From: Bacillota bacterium | GTDB taxonomy: Bacteria; Bacillota; Clostridia; Christensenellales; CAG-138 | Reading direction: 5' to 3' | Assembly (NCBI GenBank): GCA_023455425.1 | Contig: JAEYCM010000047.1 | Coordinates: forward strand, 72,320 to 136,319 | DNA: 64,000 bases | In this document: positions 16,539 through 23,989 of the stretch, piece by piece | Position numbering within the stretch: position 1 is the stretch's first letter | Layout: each line of letters starts with the position of its first letter | Translations under genes and position numbers: made by a program | Notes under the pieces: generated by a model | What the model was told of the DNA's origin: nothing | Seen by the model: only the letters and a program-made list of their open reading frames with translations | Database searches by the model: none

Positions 16539-18452
16539 ATGTCTAAAGCGGGTAAACATATGCGAAACGGAGAAGAAAGAAAAAAAGAAAATCGGGATCA
16601 GAAGGCGCTGTTTTTGGTAACGGGCGCTGTTTTAATCTGCCTGGCAGGTTTGCTTCTGATTAGCCTGATGATCAGCGACCAGCTGACCAAGGCCACCTAT
16701 GAACGCCTCTCGCAGGAATCACAGGCGATGGCAGGCTCCCTGCGGGGATATTTGAAGCGCCAGGAAGATACGCTTTCCAAGTTTGGGGCGCTGGTTGCGG
16801 CAGATGAAGTGCCGCAAGAGAGCGCGCTCGCATCGGCGTTTGAAGTGGCGGAGGATTTGGGCGGATTTGCCGATATCCGGTTTGCGGACAAAGCCGGTAA
16901 GCTGTTGTATGTGGACAGCGGACAGGACGTCTCCGGCGAGACGTTTTTCAAGACCGCAATCGGGGGCACGCGGACGGTCGCGTATTTGCCGTCTATGGCG
17001 GATGCGCGCTCCACAGGATTTCTGATCTGTGTTCCTGTGGAAACGGGGGGAGAGGTTGCGGGCGTCATCTACGGCAGCCTCACGTATGAGGCGCTCAGCC
17101 GGCAAATTGGGACGAGCGCGTTCGGGGAGACGGGCATCAATGTGCTGCTTTCCGCGGATGGGCGGGTCATCTGCTCCACCGGCGATCCCTTCCTGCCAGG
17201 GGATTATTTTTCGGATGCCGTGCAGGCCGCCAACAGCGCTGGCGGGAAGGCGCTCGCACAGCAGTTCGGGGATGCCCTGGGCGAAAATTCGAGCGGCACG
17301 TTTTCCTTCCTGCTCAATCAGGAGACATTCCATGTGGGCTTTACGAAGCTCGCGCCGTCTTCTTTTACGCTTGTGAGCGGGGCGCCGGATTCCGCCGCGG
17401 CAAAGATGGAAAACATCAGCGCGCAGCGGATGCTGTTGCTGGTTGCGGGCCTTCTTGTCGTATTTGCGGGCATGCTCATCTACGTGTTTCATTCCAACCA
17501 ACGCCACGTGCTGCAATTGCAGAACGAAAAGGAACTGTTAAAGCGCAGCGAAGAACGCTACCGGTTTTTGGAGAACCTCACCAACGATATTATATTTGAG
17601 GTGGATATGCGCACGCGGCGCGTCACATTCAACCAGAACTATCACAGGCATCTAAGCTTCCTTCCCAACATAAAGACGATAGACGACCTCTTCCAGCACA
17701 ATAAGCGCGTTTACCCGGAGGACAGGCAGGTCATCGACCATATGGTGGAAAACATGCGCCTGGGTGAGGAAAAAGCGGACGCACAGTTCCGCATCTATGC
17801 GACGGACACCATGCTGGTCTGGCTGCATGTGCAGTGTTACGCCATGCGGGATGAAGCGGGCAACGCCATCCGGCTGCTGGGCAAAATTATGAATATCGAC
17901 AAGCAGAAGCGCGAGCTTCAGCGCCTGCAGGGCCGCGCGGCGCAGGATTCGCTCACCAAGGTCCTAAACCGCGAGACCACGCAGAATAAGATTGACGAAT
18001 ACCTCGCGGCGCAGCATAAGGAGGGCCTTGTCAACCGGCATGCGCTTATGGTGGTGGACCTGGATGGCTTTAAGCGCATCAACGACACCTACGGCCACCT
18101 GACGGGGGATCATCTCTTGATGGGGCTGGCGGAAGAGATGCGTAAGGTGTTCCGAAGTTCCGATATCGTGGGCCGCATGGGCGGGGATGAGTTTGTCGCG
18201 TTCCTTAAGGATATCGGGGACGACGCGCACGCCTTCCAAAAGGGGGAAGAGTTGTGCGCCACCGTGCGTGCGCTTTCCAGCCAGTTCCATAACGGGCTGC
18301 AGGTCACGTGCAGCATCGGGGTCTGCACCTGTTGCGGCGCAGACCCGGCCTCTTTTGAAGAACTGTATCAAAAGGCGGATTCCGCCCTGTATTTGGCCAA
18401 GAGCAAGGGCAAAAACCAGTGTACGGCCTATAACGGGGCATGCAGCGCCTGA
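16539..18452 (+). CDS. Membrane-bound diguanylate cyclase with extracellular sensor and PAS domain
   Basis: 637 aa. Membrane segment about 23-46, an extracellular Cache-like sensor to about 295, a second membrane segment about 298-317, a PAS domain about 335-465 and a C-terminal GGDEF domain. The active-site GGDEF is intact at about 548-552, and RSSD five residues before it fits the RxxD inhibitory I-site, so an active, product-inhibited cyclase making c-di-GMP from two GTP is expected. No EAL domain. The start is uncertain: ATGs at 16539 and 16560 both lack a strong ribosome site. It lies about 1.6 kb upstream of the first of three c-di-GMP riboswitches. Confidence 0.93.
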   Translation: MSKAGKHMRNGEERKKENRDQKALFLVTGAVLICLAGLLLISLMISDQLTKATYERLSQESQAMAGSLRGYLKRQEDTLSKFGALVAADEVPQESALASAFEVAEDLGGFADIRFADKAGKLLYVDSGQDVSGETFFKTAIGGTRTVAYLPSMADARSTGFLICVPVETGGEVAGVIYGSLTYEALSRQIGTSAFGETGINVLLSADGRVICSTGDPFLPGDYFSDAVQAANSAGGKALAQQFGDALGENSSGTFSFLLNQETFHVGFTKLAPSSFTLVSGAPDSAAAKMENISAQRMLLLVAGLLVVFAGMLIYVFHSNQRHVLQLQNEKELLKRSEERYRFLENLTNDIIFEVDMRTRRVTFNQNYHRHLSFLPNIKTIDDLFQHNKRVYPEDRQVIDHMVENMRLGEEKADAQFRIYATDTMLVWLHVQCYAMRDEAGNAIRLLGKIMNIDKQKRELQRLQGRAAQDSLTKVLNRETTQNKIDEYLAAQHKEGLVNRHALMVVDLDGFKRINDTYGHLTGDHLLMGLAEEMRKVFRSSDIVGRMGGDEFVAFLKDIGDDAHAFQKGEELCATVRALSSQFHNGLQVTCSIGVCTCCGADPASFEELYQKADSALYLAKSKGKNQCTAYNGACSA

Positions 18453-18530
18453 GCCGGACTGGTTGCAATGTCGGATTGACGGCACGCCCCCTCCGCTCTA
18501 TACTCGAATAGGAAGTTGGAGGGGCAGCCG

Positions 18531-18902
18531 ATGGGGAAATTCCTGGTACAACAGGTGTCGTCCGGAGTAAAGTTTGTATTGAAGGCGGGCAATGGGGAAA
18601 CGATTGCCGTAGGCGAACGCTATTCCACGGAGACGGCGTGCCGCAACGGCATTGAAAGCGTCCGGGTGAACGCGGTTGCCGCGCGCCTGGAAGACCAGAC
18701 GGTGCCCGGCTATGGAACCCTGAGAAACCCGAAATTTGAACTGTATGTGGACAAAGCGGGTGAATACCGCTTTCGTCTCAATGCGAAAAACGGCCAGAAC
18801 ATTGCGGCCAGCCAAGGGTACCGGTCCAAAGCATCCTGCCTCAACGGTATTGAGAGCGTGAGGAAAAACGCGCCGGAAGCGCCGGTGGTCATGGCGGAAT
18901 AA
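18531..18902 (+). CDS. YegP-like protein with two DUF1508 repeats
   Basis: 123-aa protein made of two copies of the DUF1508 motif: residues about 10-55 (FVLKAGNGETIAVGERYST then CRNGIESVRVNA) and about 65-115 (FRLNAKNGQNIAASQGY then CLNGIESVRKNA). The family, including Escherichia coli YegP, is small and cytosolic with no firmly known function. The ATG at 18531 is preceded by GGAGGGG; an in-frame TTG at 18516 was rejected because it would overlap that site. Confidence 0.88.
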   Translation: MGKFLVQQVSSGVKFVLKAGNGETIAVGERYSTETACRNGIESVRVNAVAARLEDQTVPGYGTLRNPKFELYVDKAGEYRFRLNAKNGQNIAASQGYRSKASCLNGIESVRKNAPEAPVVMAE

Positions 18903-19009
18903 GCATTTTGCCGCAGGCTCTTTTTTGCGCCCATGCCCGCATGCGTTTGCGCAATGGACGGGCGGGGTAATATAAACCTATTACAAACCTGAAGAAAAGA
19001 GAGTGTCGT

Positions 19010-19981
19010 ATGGCGGTTATTTATCTGGCGGGAGGCTGCTTCTGGGGCGCGGAAAAATATCTGCGCGCCATACACGGCGTGTTATCCACCGAAGTTGGAT
19101 ATGCAAACGGAAAAACGGAAAACCCCACCTACGAGGACGTCTGTCGCAGGAATACGGGCCATGCGGAAACGGTAAAGGTGGAATACGATCCTGCTATCCT
19201 GCCGCTGGCTTTTTTATTGGAACTCTACTATGAGGCGATCGATCCGCTCTCCCTCAACCGGCAGGGCGGAGATGTGGGGACGCAATACCGCACCGGCGTC
19301 TATTATGTGGACGAAGCCGACCGCCCGGTGATCGAGCGTTCCTTAAACGCGCTCAAGGCGCGGCTAAAACAGCAGCCCGCCATCGAATTCGGGCCGCTTC
19401 AACACTTCTACCTTGCGGAAGAATACCACCAGCTCTACTTGGATAAGAACCCCGGCGGCTACTGCCACATCGGCATGGGGAAAATCAGGATGGCGGCTCA
19501 GGCCAGGGTTAACCCGGCAGACTATCCGCCCATCTCCAAAGAAACGCTCAAAACAACGCTTTCCCCGCTTTCCTACGAGGTTACGCAGCATGCCGCAACC
19601 GAGCCGCCCTTTCATAACCAGCACTGGGACGATTTCAGGCCCGGCATCTATGTGGATATTACATCCGGGGAACCGCTGTTTTCTTCCACGGATAAATTTG
19701 AAAGCGGCTGCGGCTGGCCCAGCTTTTCGAAGCCCATCGACCCGTTCGTGGTACGGGAGTTTGCGGATAATTCGCTAAGCAGGCGCCGTACGGAGGTAAA
19801 GAGCCGCGCGGGGGACGCGCATCTTGGCCATGTGTTCGATGACGGCCCGCAGGAGCTGGGCGGCTTGCGGTACTGCATCAACAGCGCGGCGCTACGCTTT
19901 GTGCCCAAGACAGAGATGGAACGGGAAGGATACGGGTACCTGTTGCCCCTTGTGGAAGGGCAGGGTAATGATTCCAAGTAA
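19010..19981 (+). CDS. msrAB: Peptide methionine sulfoxide reductase, MsrA-MsrB fusion
   Basis: 323-aa bifunctional repair enzyme. The MsrA half (about 1-155) has the catalytic GGCFWGAEKY (Cys10) and reduces methionine S-sulfoxide. The MsrB half (about 175-315) has CGWPSFSKPI, HLGHVFDDGP and RYCINSAALRF (catalytic Cys about 289) and reduces the R form. The zinc CxxC pairs of some MsrB proteins are absent. No signal peptide, so it acts in the cytosol. Confidence 0.96.
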   Translation: MAVIYLAGGCFWGAEKYLRAIHGVLSTEVGYANGKTENPTYEDVCRRNTGHAETVKVEYDPAILPLAFLLELYYEAIDPLSLNRQGGDVGTQYRTGVYYVDEADRPVIERSLNALKARLKQQPAIEFGPLQHFYLAEEYHQLYLDKNPGGYCHIGMGKIRMAAQARVNPADYPPISKETLKTTLSPLSYEVTQHAATEPPFHNQHWDDFRPGIYVDITSGEPLFSSTDKFESGCGWPSFSKPIDPFVVREFADNSLSRRRTEVKSRAGDAHLGHVFDDGPQELGGLRYCINSAALRFVPKTEMEREGYGYLLPLVEGQGNDSK

Positions 19982-20019
19982 CTGGAAATGATTGCTGTGA
20001 TATTTTTCAAAAAAATGAT

Positions 20020-20048
20020 TTGACATCCATACATACGTATACTATACT
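20020..20048 (+). promoter_or_regulatory. Consensus sigma-A promoter of riboswitch 1 and the TadG-like gene
   Basis: TTGACA at 20020-20025, 17-bp spacer, TATACT at 20043-20048. This is the best promoter in the window and sits about 40 bases before the riboswitch core. Confidence 0.8.
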
Positions 20049-20084
20049 ATGGATACTTAATGGAGTAATCTATTAGGCGTCTGT

Positions 20085-20168
20085 GATAAAGGCAAAGCCG
20101 GTGAAAGCCGGTGACGCAAAGCTAAAGGGCCTACCGGTCTTTTGACCCAGGGCAGCCAGTTGCCGCAT
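20085..20168 (+). ncRNA. c-di-GMP-I (GEMM) riboswitch 1
   Basis: Core from GGCAA (20091-20095) to TTGCC (20160-20164), which pair as P1. Next comes a short stem capped by GAAA (about 20098-20112), then the conserved GACGCAAAGC, the AAGGGCCTA segment, and the closing CAGCCAGTTGCC. These match the GEMM consensus known to bind c-di-GMP. The 3' strand of P1 (20155-20164) can instead pair with the 5' arm of the downstream terminator (20209-20218; eight of ten by Watson-Crick, one wobble, one mismatch), the layout of an OFF switch. Confidence 0.93.
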
Positions 20169-20208
20169 CAATCATGCAATATGCCTGTTTGGCATGTGTT
20201 GGATGTTT

Positions 20209-20244
20209 GGCAGCTGACCCTTCGGGTTGGCTGCTTTGTTTTTT
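20209..20244 (+). terminator. Riboswitch 1 expression-platform terminator
   Basis: Stem 20210-20220 with 20224-20234 (some wobble pairs), followed by TTTGTTTTTT. It precedes the TadG-like start codon by 45 bases. Confidence 0.8.
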
Positions 20245-20288
20245 CTTCGGAGGGCTGGCGTCTTCGCCGGGAAGGGAGCTGAACGCCC

Positions 20289-21695
20289 ATGCTGGTTGTG
20301 GTGGCGGTTGCGCTTTCGGTTTTGATGGCGTTTGGCGCTTTGGCCATAGACGGCAGCATGCTGTATCTGGAGAATTCAAGGCTGCAGACGGCGCTTGACG
20401 CGGGCGTGCTTGCCGGAGCTTCCATGCTGCCGGACACGGTGGCGGCGCGGCGGGAAGCGGAATACTACATTGAGCAAAACGGCTTTTCCAAAGACCAGGT
20501 CGCCATTTCCTTTGAAAACTCCAATATGGTGATCAATGTGGTGGGCGTAGAAGAGATCCCGGCGGGCTTTTCCAGCACAATGGGCCGGGAAACAAACGCC
20601 GTATCCGCCAACGCCAGCGCGGAAAAGTATACGCAAAACGCCCTGTGGCCCTACGATTACCTGCTGTTCAGCGGGGATCCCGATTATACATTCAACATGG
20701 GCGGCAGGTTTGATATTGGCGGAAGCGTCCACTCCAACGGCTCCCTGCGCGCAAGCCCCGGCTGGGGCAGGATTTTAGGCGCGGCAGAGGCGTGCGACGA
20801 AGTATATATCAATACCGATACCATGACCGTGGGTTCAAAGGCGCCCGGCGCGCCTTTTCTGGAAATGCCCGACTTTACCAGCGTGGAAGAGCGCGTACGT
20901 CCAAAGAAACCTGTGCTCCCGGCCCGGCCGGGTACCTATACCAACCTTGGCTTGGGCAACCTCCCGTGGAACGAGTACCAGACGTTTTCAAACTATACGG
21001 TCATGACGGGCAGCACCACCATCAACTGTGCGGAGGCCGCCATCAACAACACCATGCACTGTATGGGCAACCTGGATATTACGGGAAAAGCCATTTTAAA
21101 CAGCACCAACACCCTATATGTGGAAGGCAACCTTACAATAGGCAACCGCGCCGTGCTCAACGGCAACGTATACGTCAACGGGGATCTTCAGATTTCGGGC
21201 GGCACGCCGGTATGTACGCTCAACGGCAACCTGTATGTGACGGGTACCGTCACATTCGGCAACAGCTATGTCGGAACGGGTACGGTCTATTCCGGCAGGG
21301 ATATCACCTTTAGCGGCGGCTCCGTCACGCATGACGGCACGGTGTTTGCCGAGCGCAATCTCAACATGGGAAACAGCTTTACCGGCACAGGCAACGTATT
21401 TGCCGGACAAGATATTACCTTCAACGGCGGCGGCATGCAGATGCGCCAGACGGACACCGTTTGTATCTACTCGAAAAACGGTGATGTCTATATGGTCACG
21501 GGGGATACAAGGGTATCCGGCGTGGTATACGCGCCCAAGGGGAGCATTACAATGCAAGGAAATAACACTCAGTTCTACGGAAGTCTGATGGGATTTCAAC
21601 TGACCGGGATACCTGCGAACCTTGTGGCGCGTGCGCCGGATAATTTGCCTGAGGCGCTCGGCCCAAATGTAGAAAAAGTTCGGCTGATACGCTAA
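20289..21695 (+). CDS. TadG-like pilus protein with beta-helix repeat body
   Basis: 468 aa. The N-terminal hydrophobic helix (LVVVAVALSVLMAFGALAID) followed by YLENSRLQTALDAGVLAGAS is typical of TadG/Flp-associated minor pilins, although the usual charged residues before the helix are missing because an in-frame TGA lies just upstream. From about residue 230 on, the chain is a run of short strand repeats (NGNVYVNGDLQISGG, LNGNLYVTGTVTFGN, and GTVYSGRDITFSGG), as in right-handed beta-helix or polymer-forming folds. It may be a surface-exposed adhesin tip. It has its own c-di-GMP riboswitch, separate from the main tad operon. AGGGAG ribosome site. Confidence 0.78.
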   Translation: MLVVVAVALSVLMAFGALAIDGSMLYLENSRLQTALDAGVLAGASMLPDTVAARREAEYYIEQNGFSKDQVAISFENSNMVINVVGVEEIPAGFSSTMGRETNAVSANASAEKYTQNALWPYDYLLFSGDPDYTFNMGGRFDIGGSVHSNGSLRASPGWGRILGAAEACDEVYINTDTMTVGSKAPGAPFLEMPDFTSVEERVRPKKPVLPARPGTYTNLGLGNLPWNEYQTFSNYTVMTGSTTINCAEAAINNTMHCMGNLDITGKAILNSTNTLYVEGNLTIGNRAVLNGNVYVNGDLQISGGTPVCTLNGNLYVTGTVTFGNSYVGTGTVYSGRDITFSGGSVTHDGTVFAERNLNMGNSFTGTGNVFAGQDITFNGGGMQMRQTDTVCIYSKNGDVYMVTGDTRVSGVVYAPKGSITMQGNNTQFYGSLMGFQLTGIPANLVARAPDNLPEALGPNVEKVRLIR

Positions 21696-21760
21696 AGTTG
21701 GCGAGACTTGTAACGATATAGTAAAAAGAGCAAAAAATATCCTGTTTCTGTAAACCAAAG

Positions 21761-21792
21761 CCCGCCGGTAGGTCCACACAATGGTCGGCGGG
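21761..21792. repeat. Inverted repeat upstream of riboswitch 2
   Basis: CCCGCCG (21761-21767) and CGGCGGG (21786-21792) form a 7-bp stem without a T-run, 26 bases before the riboswitch core. It may end the TadG-like transcript or be part of a promoter region. Confidence 0.4.
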
Positions 21793-21811
21793 AGCAATAG
21801 AAGAAGTGTAT

Positions 21812-21894
21812 AAGTTCAGCAAACCTGCCGAAAGGCAGCGACGCAAAGCTAAAGGGCCTAACGGCGAGATGCCTAAGGCAGCCAGTTGCCGCTT
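21812..21894 (+). ncRNA. c-di-GMP-I (GEMM) riboswitch 2
   Basis: P1 GCAA (21819-21822) with TTGC (21886-21889); CTGCC-GAAA-GGCAG stem; conserved GACGCAAAGC at about 21839-21849; AAGGGCCTAA; and a closing GGCAGCCAGTTGCC. CAGTTGCC at 21883-21890 is perfectly complementary to GGCAACTG at 21952-21959, the 5' arm of the downstream terminator, so ligand-stabilised P1 and the antiterminator exclude one another. Confidence 0.93.
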
Positions 21895-21950
21895 TTTCCA
21901 TGGTGTTTCCGTGGCGGTTTCCCTTGCCCGGAAGCATATGAAATGAGTTT

Positions 21951-21985
21951 TGGCAACTGCAACAAAAGCGGTTGCCATTTTTGTT
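21951..21985 (+). terminator. Riboswitch 2 expression-platform terminator
   Basis: GGCAACTGC (21952-21960) pairs with GCGGTTGCC (21968-21976), followed by ATTTTTGTTT. Confidence 0.85.
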
Positions 21986-22322
21986 TGCGTTCTCTATGGA
22001 AAGGACCGTTACGGTACGGTCCGCCTGAACATAACCGGTGCTGCAAGTTTACGAAAGGGGGCGATACAGGGTGCGCTGACAGATTGCGCGCCAAAGGGAT
22101 GACTTCAGTTTTTGCGGGCGGGCGATCCCCCGGCCTCCCACACGGGCGGACGCAGACAAAACCCGCAACCGATGCAAGGCGCCGGCAGTTTGCCTTTTTG
22201 CGCCGGGTGATACAGGCTTTACGTACACAGTAAGCCTCGCCGCCTTCCGGCGGCAAAACGTGAATCCCCGGAAGGAATCCGGGACAAGCAAGAAGAGTAC
22301 TACAAAAGTCATCTTCCCGATA
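21986..22322 (+). other. Gene-poor 337-bp stretch between riboswitches 2 and 3
   Basis: No credible coding frame: frames here lack a ribosome site plus start, and both strands give low-complexity Arg/Pro-rich translations. A dyad GGACCGT (22003-22009) / ACGGTCC (22016-22022) is present. The stretch would be transcribed whenever riboswitch 2 reads through. It may be just a long leader or a small RNA. Confidence 0.4.
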
Positions 22323-22404
22323 ATGGCAAGACAGTCGAAAGGCTGTTACGCAAAGCTACAGGGTCTAAAGGCGGACATCCGCCCATGACAGCCAGTTGCC
22401 GAAT
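22320..22404 (+). ncRNA. c-di-GMP-I (GEMM) riboswitch 3
   Basis: P1 GGCAA (22325-22329) with TTGCC (22396-22400); ACAGTC-GAAA-GGCTGT stem; conserved core TACGCAAAGC (first base differs from GACGCAAAGC in the other two); GGGTCTAAAG; and closing ACAGCCAGTTGCCG. GTTGCCGAAT (22395-22404) can pair with ATTCGGTGAC (22479-22488, part of the terminator) over ten base pairs including two wobbles. It directly leads the prepilin peptidase gene. Confidence 0.9.
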
Positions 22405-22471
22405 GAAGCCGCGCTTTTGTTTGCGTCTTTGTCATCCTTCTCTAAAAACGGATGCAGCGCGAAAAACAGAG

Positions 22472-22510
22472 AGCCGCTATTCGGTGACCCGAATAGTCGG
22501 CTTTTCTTTG
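22472..22510 (+). terminator. Riboswitch 3 expression-platform terminator
   Basis: Stem 22472-22484 with 22489-22502 (one bulged T), followed by TTTCTTTG. It lies 53 bases before the prepilin peptidase start. Confidence 0.8.
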
Positions 22511-22562
22511 CAAAAGCAAAAGAATTGCTTCTTTTAGGCAAAGACCAACAAGGAGGCCCAAC

Positions 22563-23225
22563 ATGGCGATACCCGTATTTGCATTGATCGGCGCGCTGAT
22601 GGCGCTCCCCACAAGGGCGCTTGCCAAAAAGCTGGTCCGTGACCGCCAAGGGGAACCCTGCGAGAGCCGCATATTATGCGGAACGTACTCCGCAGAGGCA
22701 TGGGTATTTGTATGCGCGTTGGGCTGGGCGCTCATCGCCGCCGCCAATCAGGCGGCGGGGATGGTTCGGTTGATCCAATTCATTTGCGTGTTTGAAATCA
22801 TGCTGTGCTTAAGCGCGGTGGATCTTTTTATCCGCCGCATCCCCAACGAACTTCTGCTTGCCTTGCTGCTCGTATTTATACTCGGCGAGGTTGCAGGCGG
22901 CACAGCAAGAGGGTTAACAGGCAAACTGTTGGGCGCGTTCATCGCGGCGGCTATGTTCATGCTCCCGTCCAAAATGGGCATGGACATCGGCTGGGGGGAT
23001 ATCAAGTATGCGGTAGTTATTGGGCTGGGCCTGGGCTTAATCGGGCTTTTGCAGGTGACGGCGGTCATGGCGCTCTCTTTGGGCGCGTACGCGCTCTACC
23101 TGTATCTGTCCCGCCGGGGCACGCTCAAATCCTTTGCCGCAATCGGCCCCTACCTTTCCCTAGGTGTGATGAGCACGTTGGTGTTTCCAGTGTTGCAGAC
23201 GGTCTTACAGAACTCAATATTTTAG
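22563..23225 (+). CDS. tadV: Tad prepilin peptidase (CpaA/TadV type, A24 family)
   Basis: 220-aa integral membrane aspartic protease that cleaves the Flp prepilin leader. The two catalytic aspartates are visible in SAVDLFIRRIPN (Asp87) and in the GxGD-like DIGWGDIKYA (Asp146). A Cys pair (about 33 and 39) lies in the N-terminal loop. AAGGAGG ribosome site. First gene of the main tad operon, controlled by riboswitch 3 and perhaps riboswitch 2. Confidence 0.9.
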   Translation: MAIPVFALIGALMALPTRALAKKLVRDRQGEPCESRILCGTYSAEAWVFVCALGWALIAAANQAAGMVRLIQFICVFEIMLCLSAVDLFIRRIPNELLLALLLVFILGEVAGGTARGLTGKLLGAFIAAAMFMLPSKMGMDIGWGDIKYAVVIGLGLGLIGLLQVTAVMALSLGAYALYLYLSRRGTLKSFAAIGPYLSLGVMSTLVFPVLQTVLQNSIF

Positions 23226-23240
23226 AGAAGGAGCAAACCC

Positions 23241-23432
23241 ATGAAAAAGTTCATCGAAATTCTCAAGGATGAAAATGGTCAGGGCATGGTAGAATACGGC
23301 CTCATCCTTGGTTTGATCGCGATTGCGGCTATCACGGTTCTTATCGCACTCGGGCCTAAGGTTGAGGGCATCTTCCAAGGTGCGTCCGATGCACTTGACC
23401 AGGTACCTGACGTTGAGATTCCGGGTGCCTAA
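23241..23432 (+). CDS. flp: Flp pilin subunit
   Basis: 63-aa major pilin. The leader MKKFIEILKDENGQG is followed by MVEYGLILGLIAIAAITVLI, the classic Flp processing site and hydrophobic helix (Glu and Tyr of the Flp motif present). The short acidic C-terminus ends in EIPGA. It starts 15 bases after the peptidase gene; a strong hairpin follows. Confidence 0.96.
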   Translation: MKKFIEILKDENGQGMVEYGLILGLIAIAAITVLIALGPKVEGIFQGASDALDQVPDVEIPGA

Positions 23433-23460
23433 TACTATCCTACAATACTATTTTCCATTT

Positions 23461-23487
23461 CTGCCGTCCGCAACTTGCGGGCGGCAG
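23461..23487 (+). terminator. Hairpin between flp and tadE (attenuator or mRNA stabiliser)
   Basis: A 12-bp stem CTGCCGTCCGCA / TGCGGGCGGCAG (one wobble) followed by a weak GCTTCCCTTT run. Probably lets only part of the transcripts continue, giving excess pilin over assembly proteins. Confidence 0.6.
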
Positions 23488-23514
23488 GCTTCCCTTTGGA
23501 GCAAAGGAGCGCCC

Positions 23515-23907
23515 ATGCGTGCACAAAGCGAAAAAAGAGCATACCGTGAACGGGGACAGGCTTTGGTCGAAATGGCCATTACCCTTCCGCTTCTTTTGCT
23601 GATGCTCATGGGCATCATGGAGATGGGCTGGTATTTTTACAACCAGATGAGCGTGGAAAACGGCAGCCGGGAGGGCGCGCGCTACGCCATTGTCCATGCG
23701 GAGGACACGACGCTAAGTACAGACGTCACTGATCTTGTACAGGGCATGGTGGTTGGTCCGGGCACGCTCACCGTCACGCTCACAAAGGCCGGAAACGACA
23801 TTTCCGTTACCGTCACCAAGGCGGTTCCCACCCTTACGCCCATTGCGGCCATGTTTACAACGGAAGATACGTTTTTGCTTTCCGCCAGGACCACGATGAA
23901 GGTCTAG
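23515..23907 (+). CDS. tadE: TadE-like minor pseudopilin
   Basis: 130 aa. The N-terminus ERGQALVEMAITLPLLLLML has the TadE pattern: a charged leader, Gly-Gln-Ala, then Glu five residues after processing and a long hydrophobic helix, followed by MEMGWYFYNQMSVENGSREGARYA. ATG at 23515 with AAAGGAG. It forms part of the Tad pilus, likely at low copy. Longer upstream extensions of this frame run through flp and were rejected. Confidence 0.92.
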   Translation: MRAQSEKRAYRERGQALVEMAITLPLLLLMLMGIMEMGWYFYNQMSVENGSREGARYAIVHAEDTTLSTDVTDLVQGMVVGPGTLTVTLTKAGNDISVTVTKAVPTLTPIAAMFTTEDTFLLSARTTMKV

Positions 23908-23989
23908 CGGATTGCTCCTATAAGAACAAACACGCCTTTCTAACTCAATGAAGCGCATATAACGGCCTTTGAGGGCCGCGGGGGGACGC

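Noticed and set aside
21886..22233. 115-codon frame between riboswitches 2 and 3
   Set aside because: It starts inside the riboswitch, crosses its terminator, has no ribosome site and encodes low-complexity basic sequence.
20085..22404. The three repeated GACGCAAAGC-type blocks as a repeat array
   Set aside because: Unequal spacing, no spacers of constant length, and conserved riboswitch features around each block; they are GEMM elements, not CRISPR.
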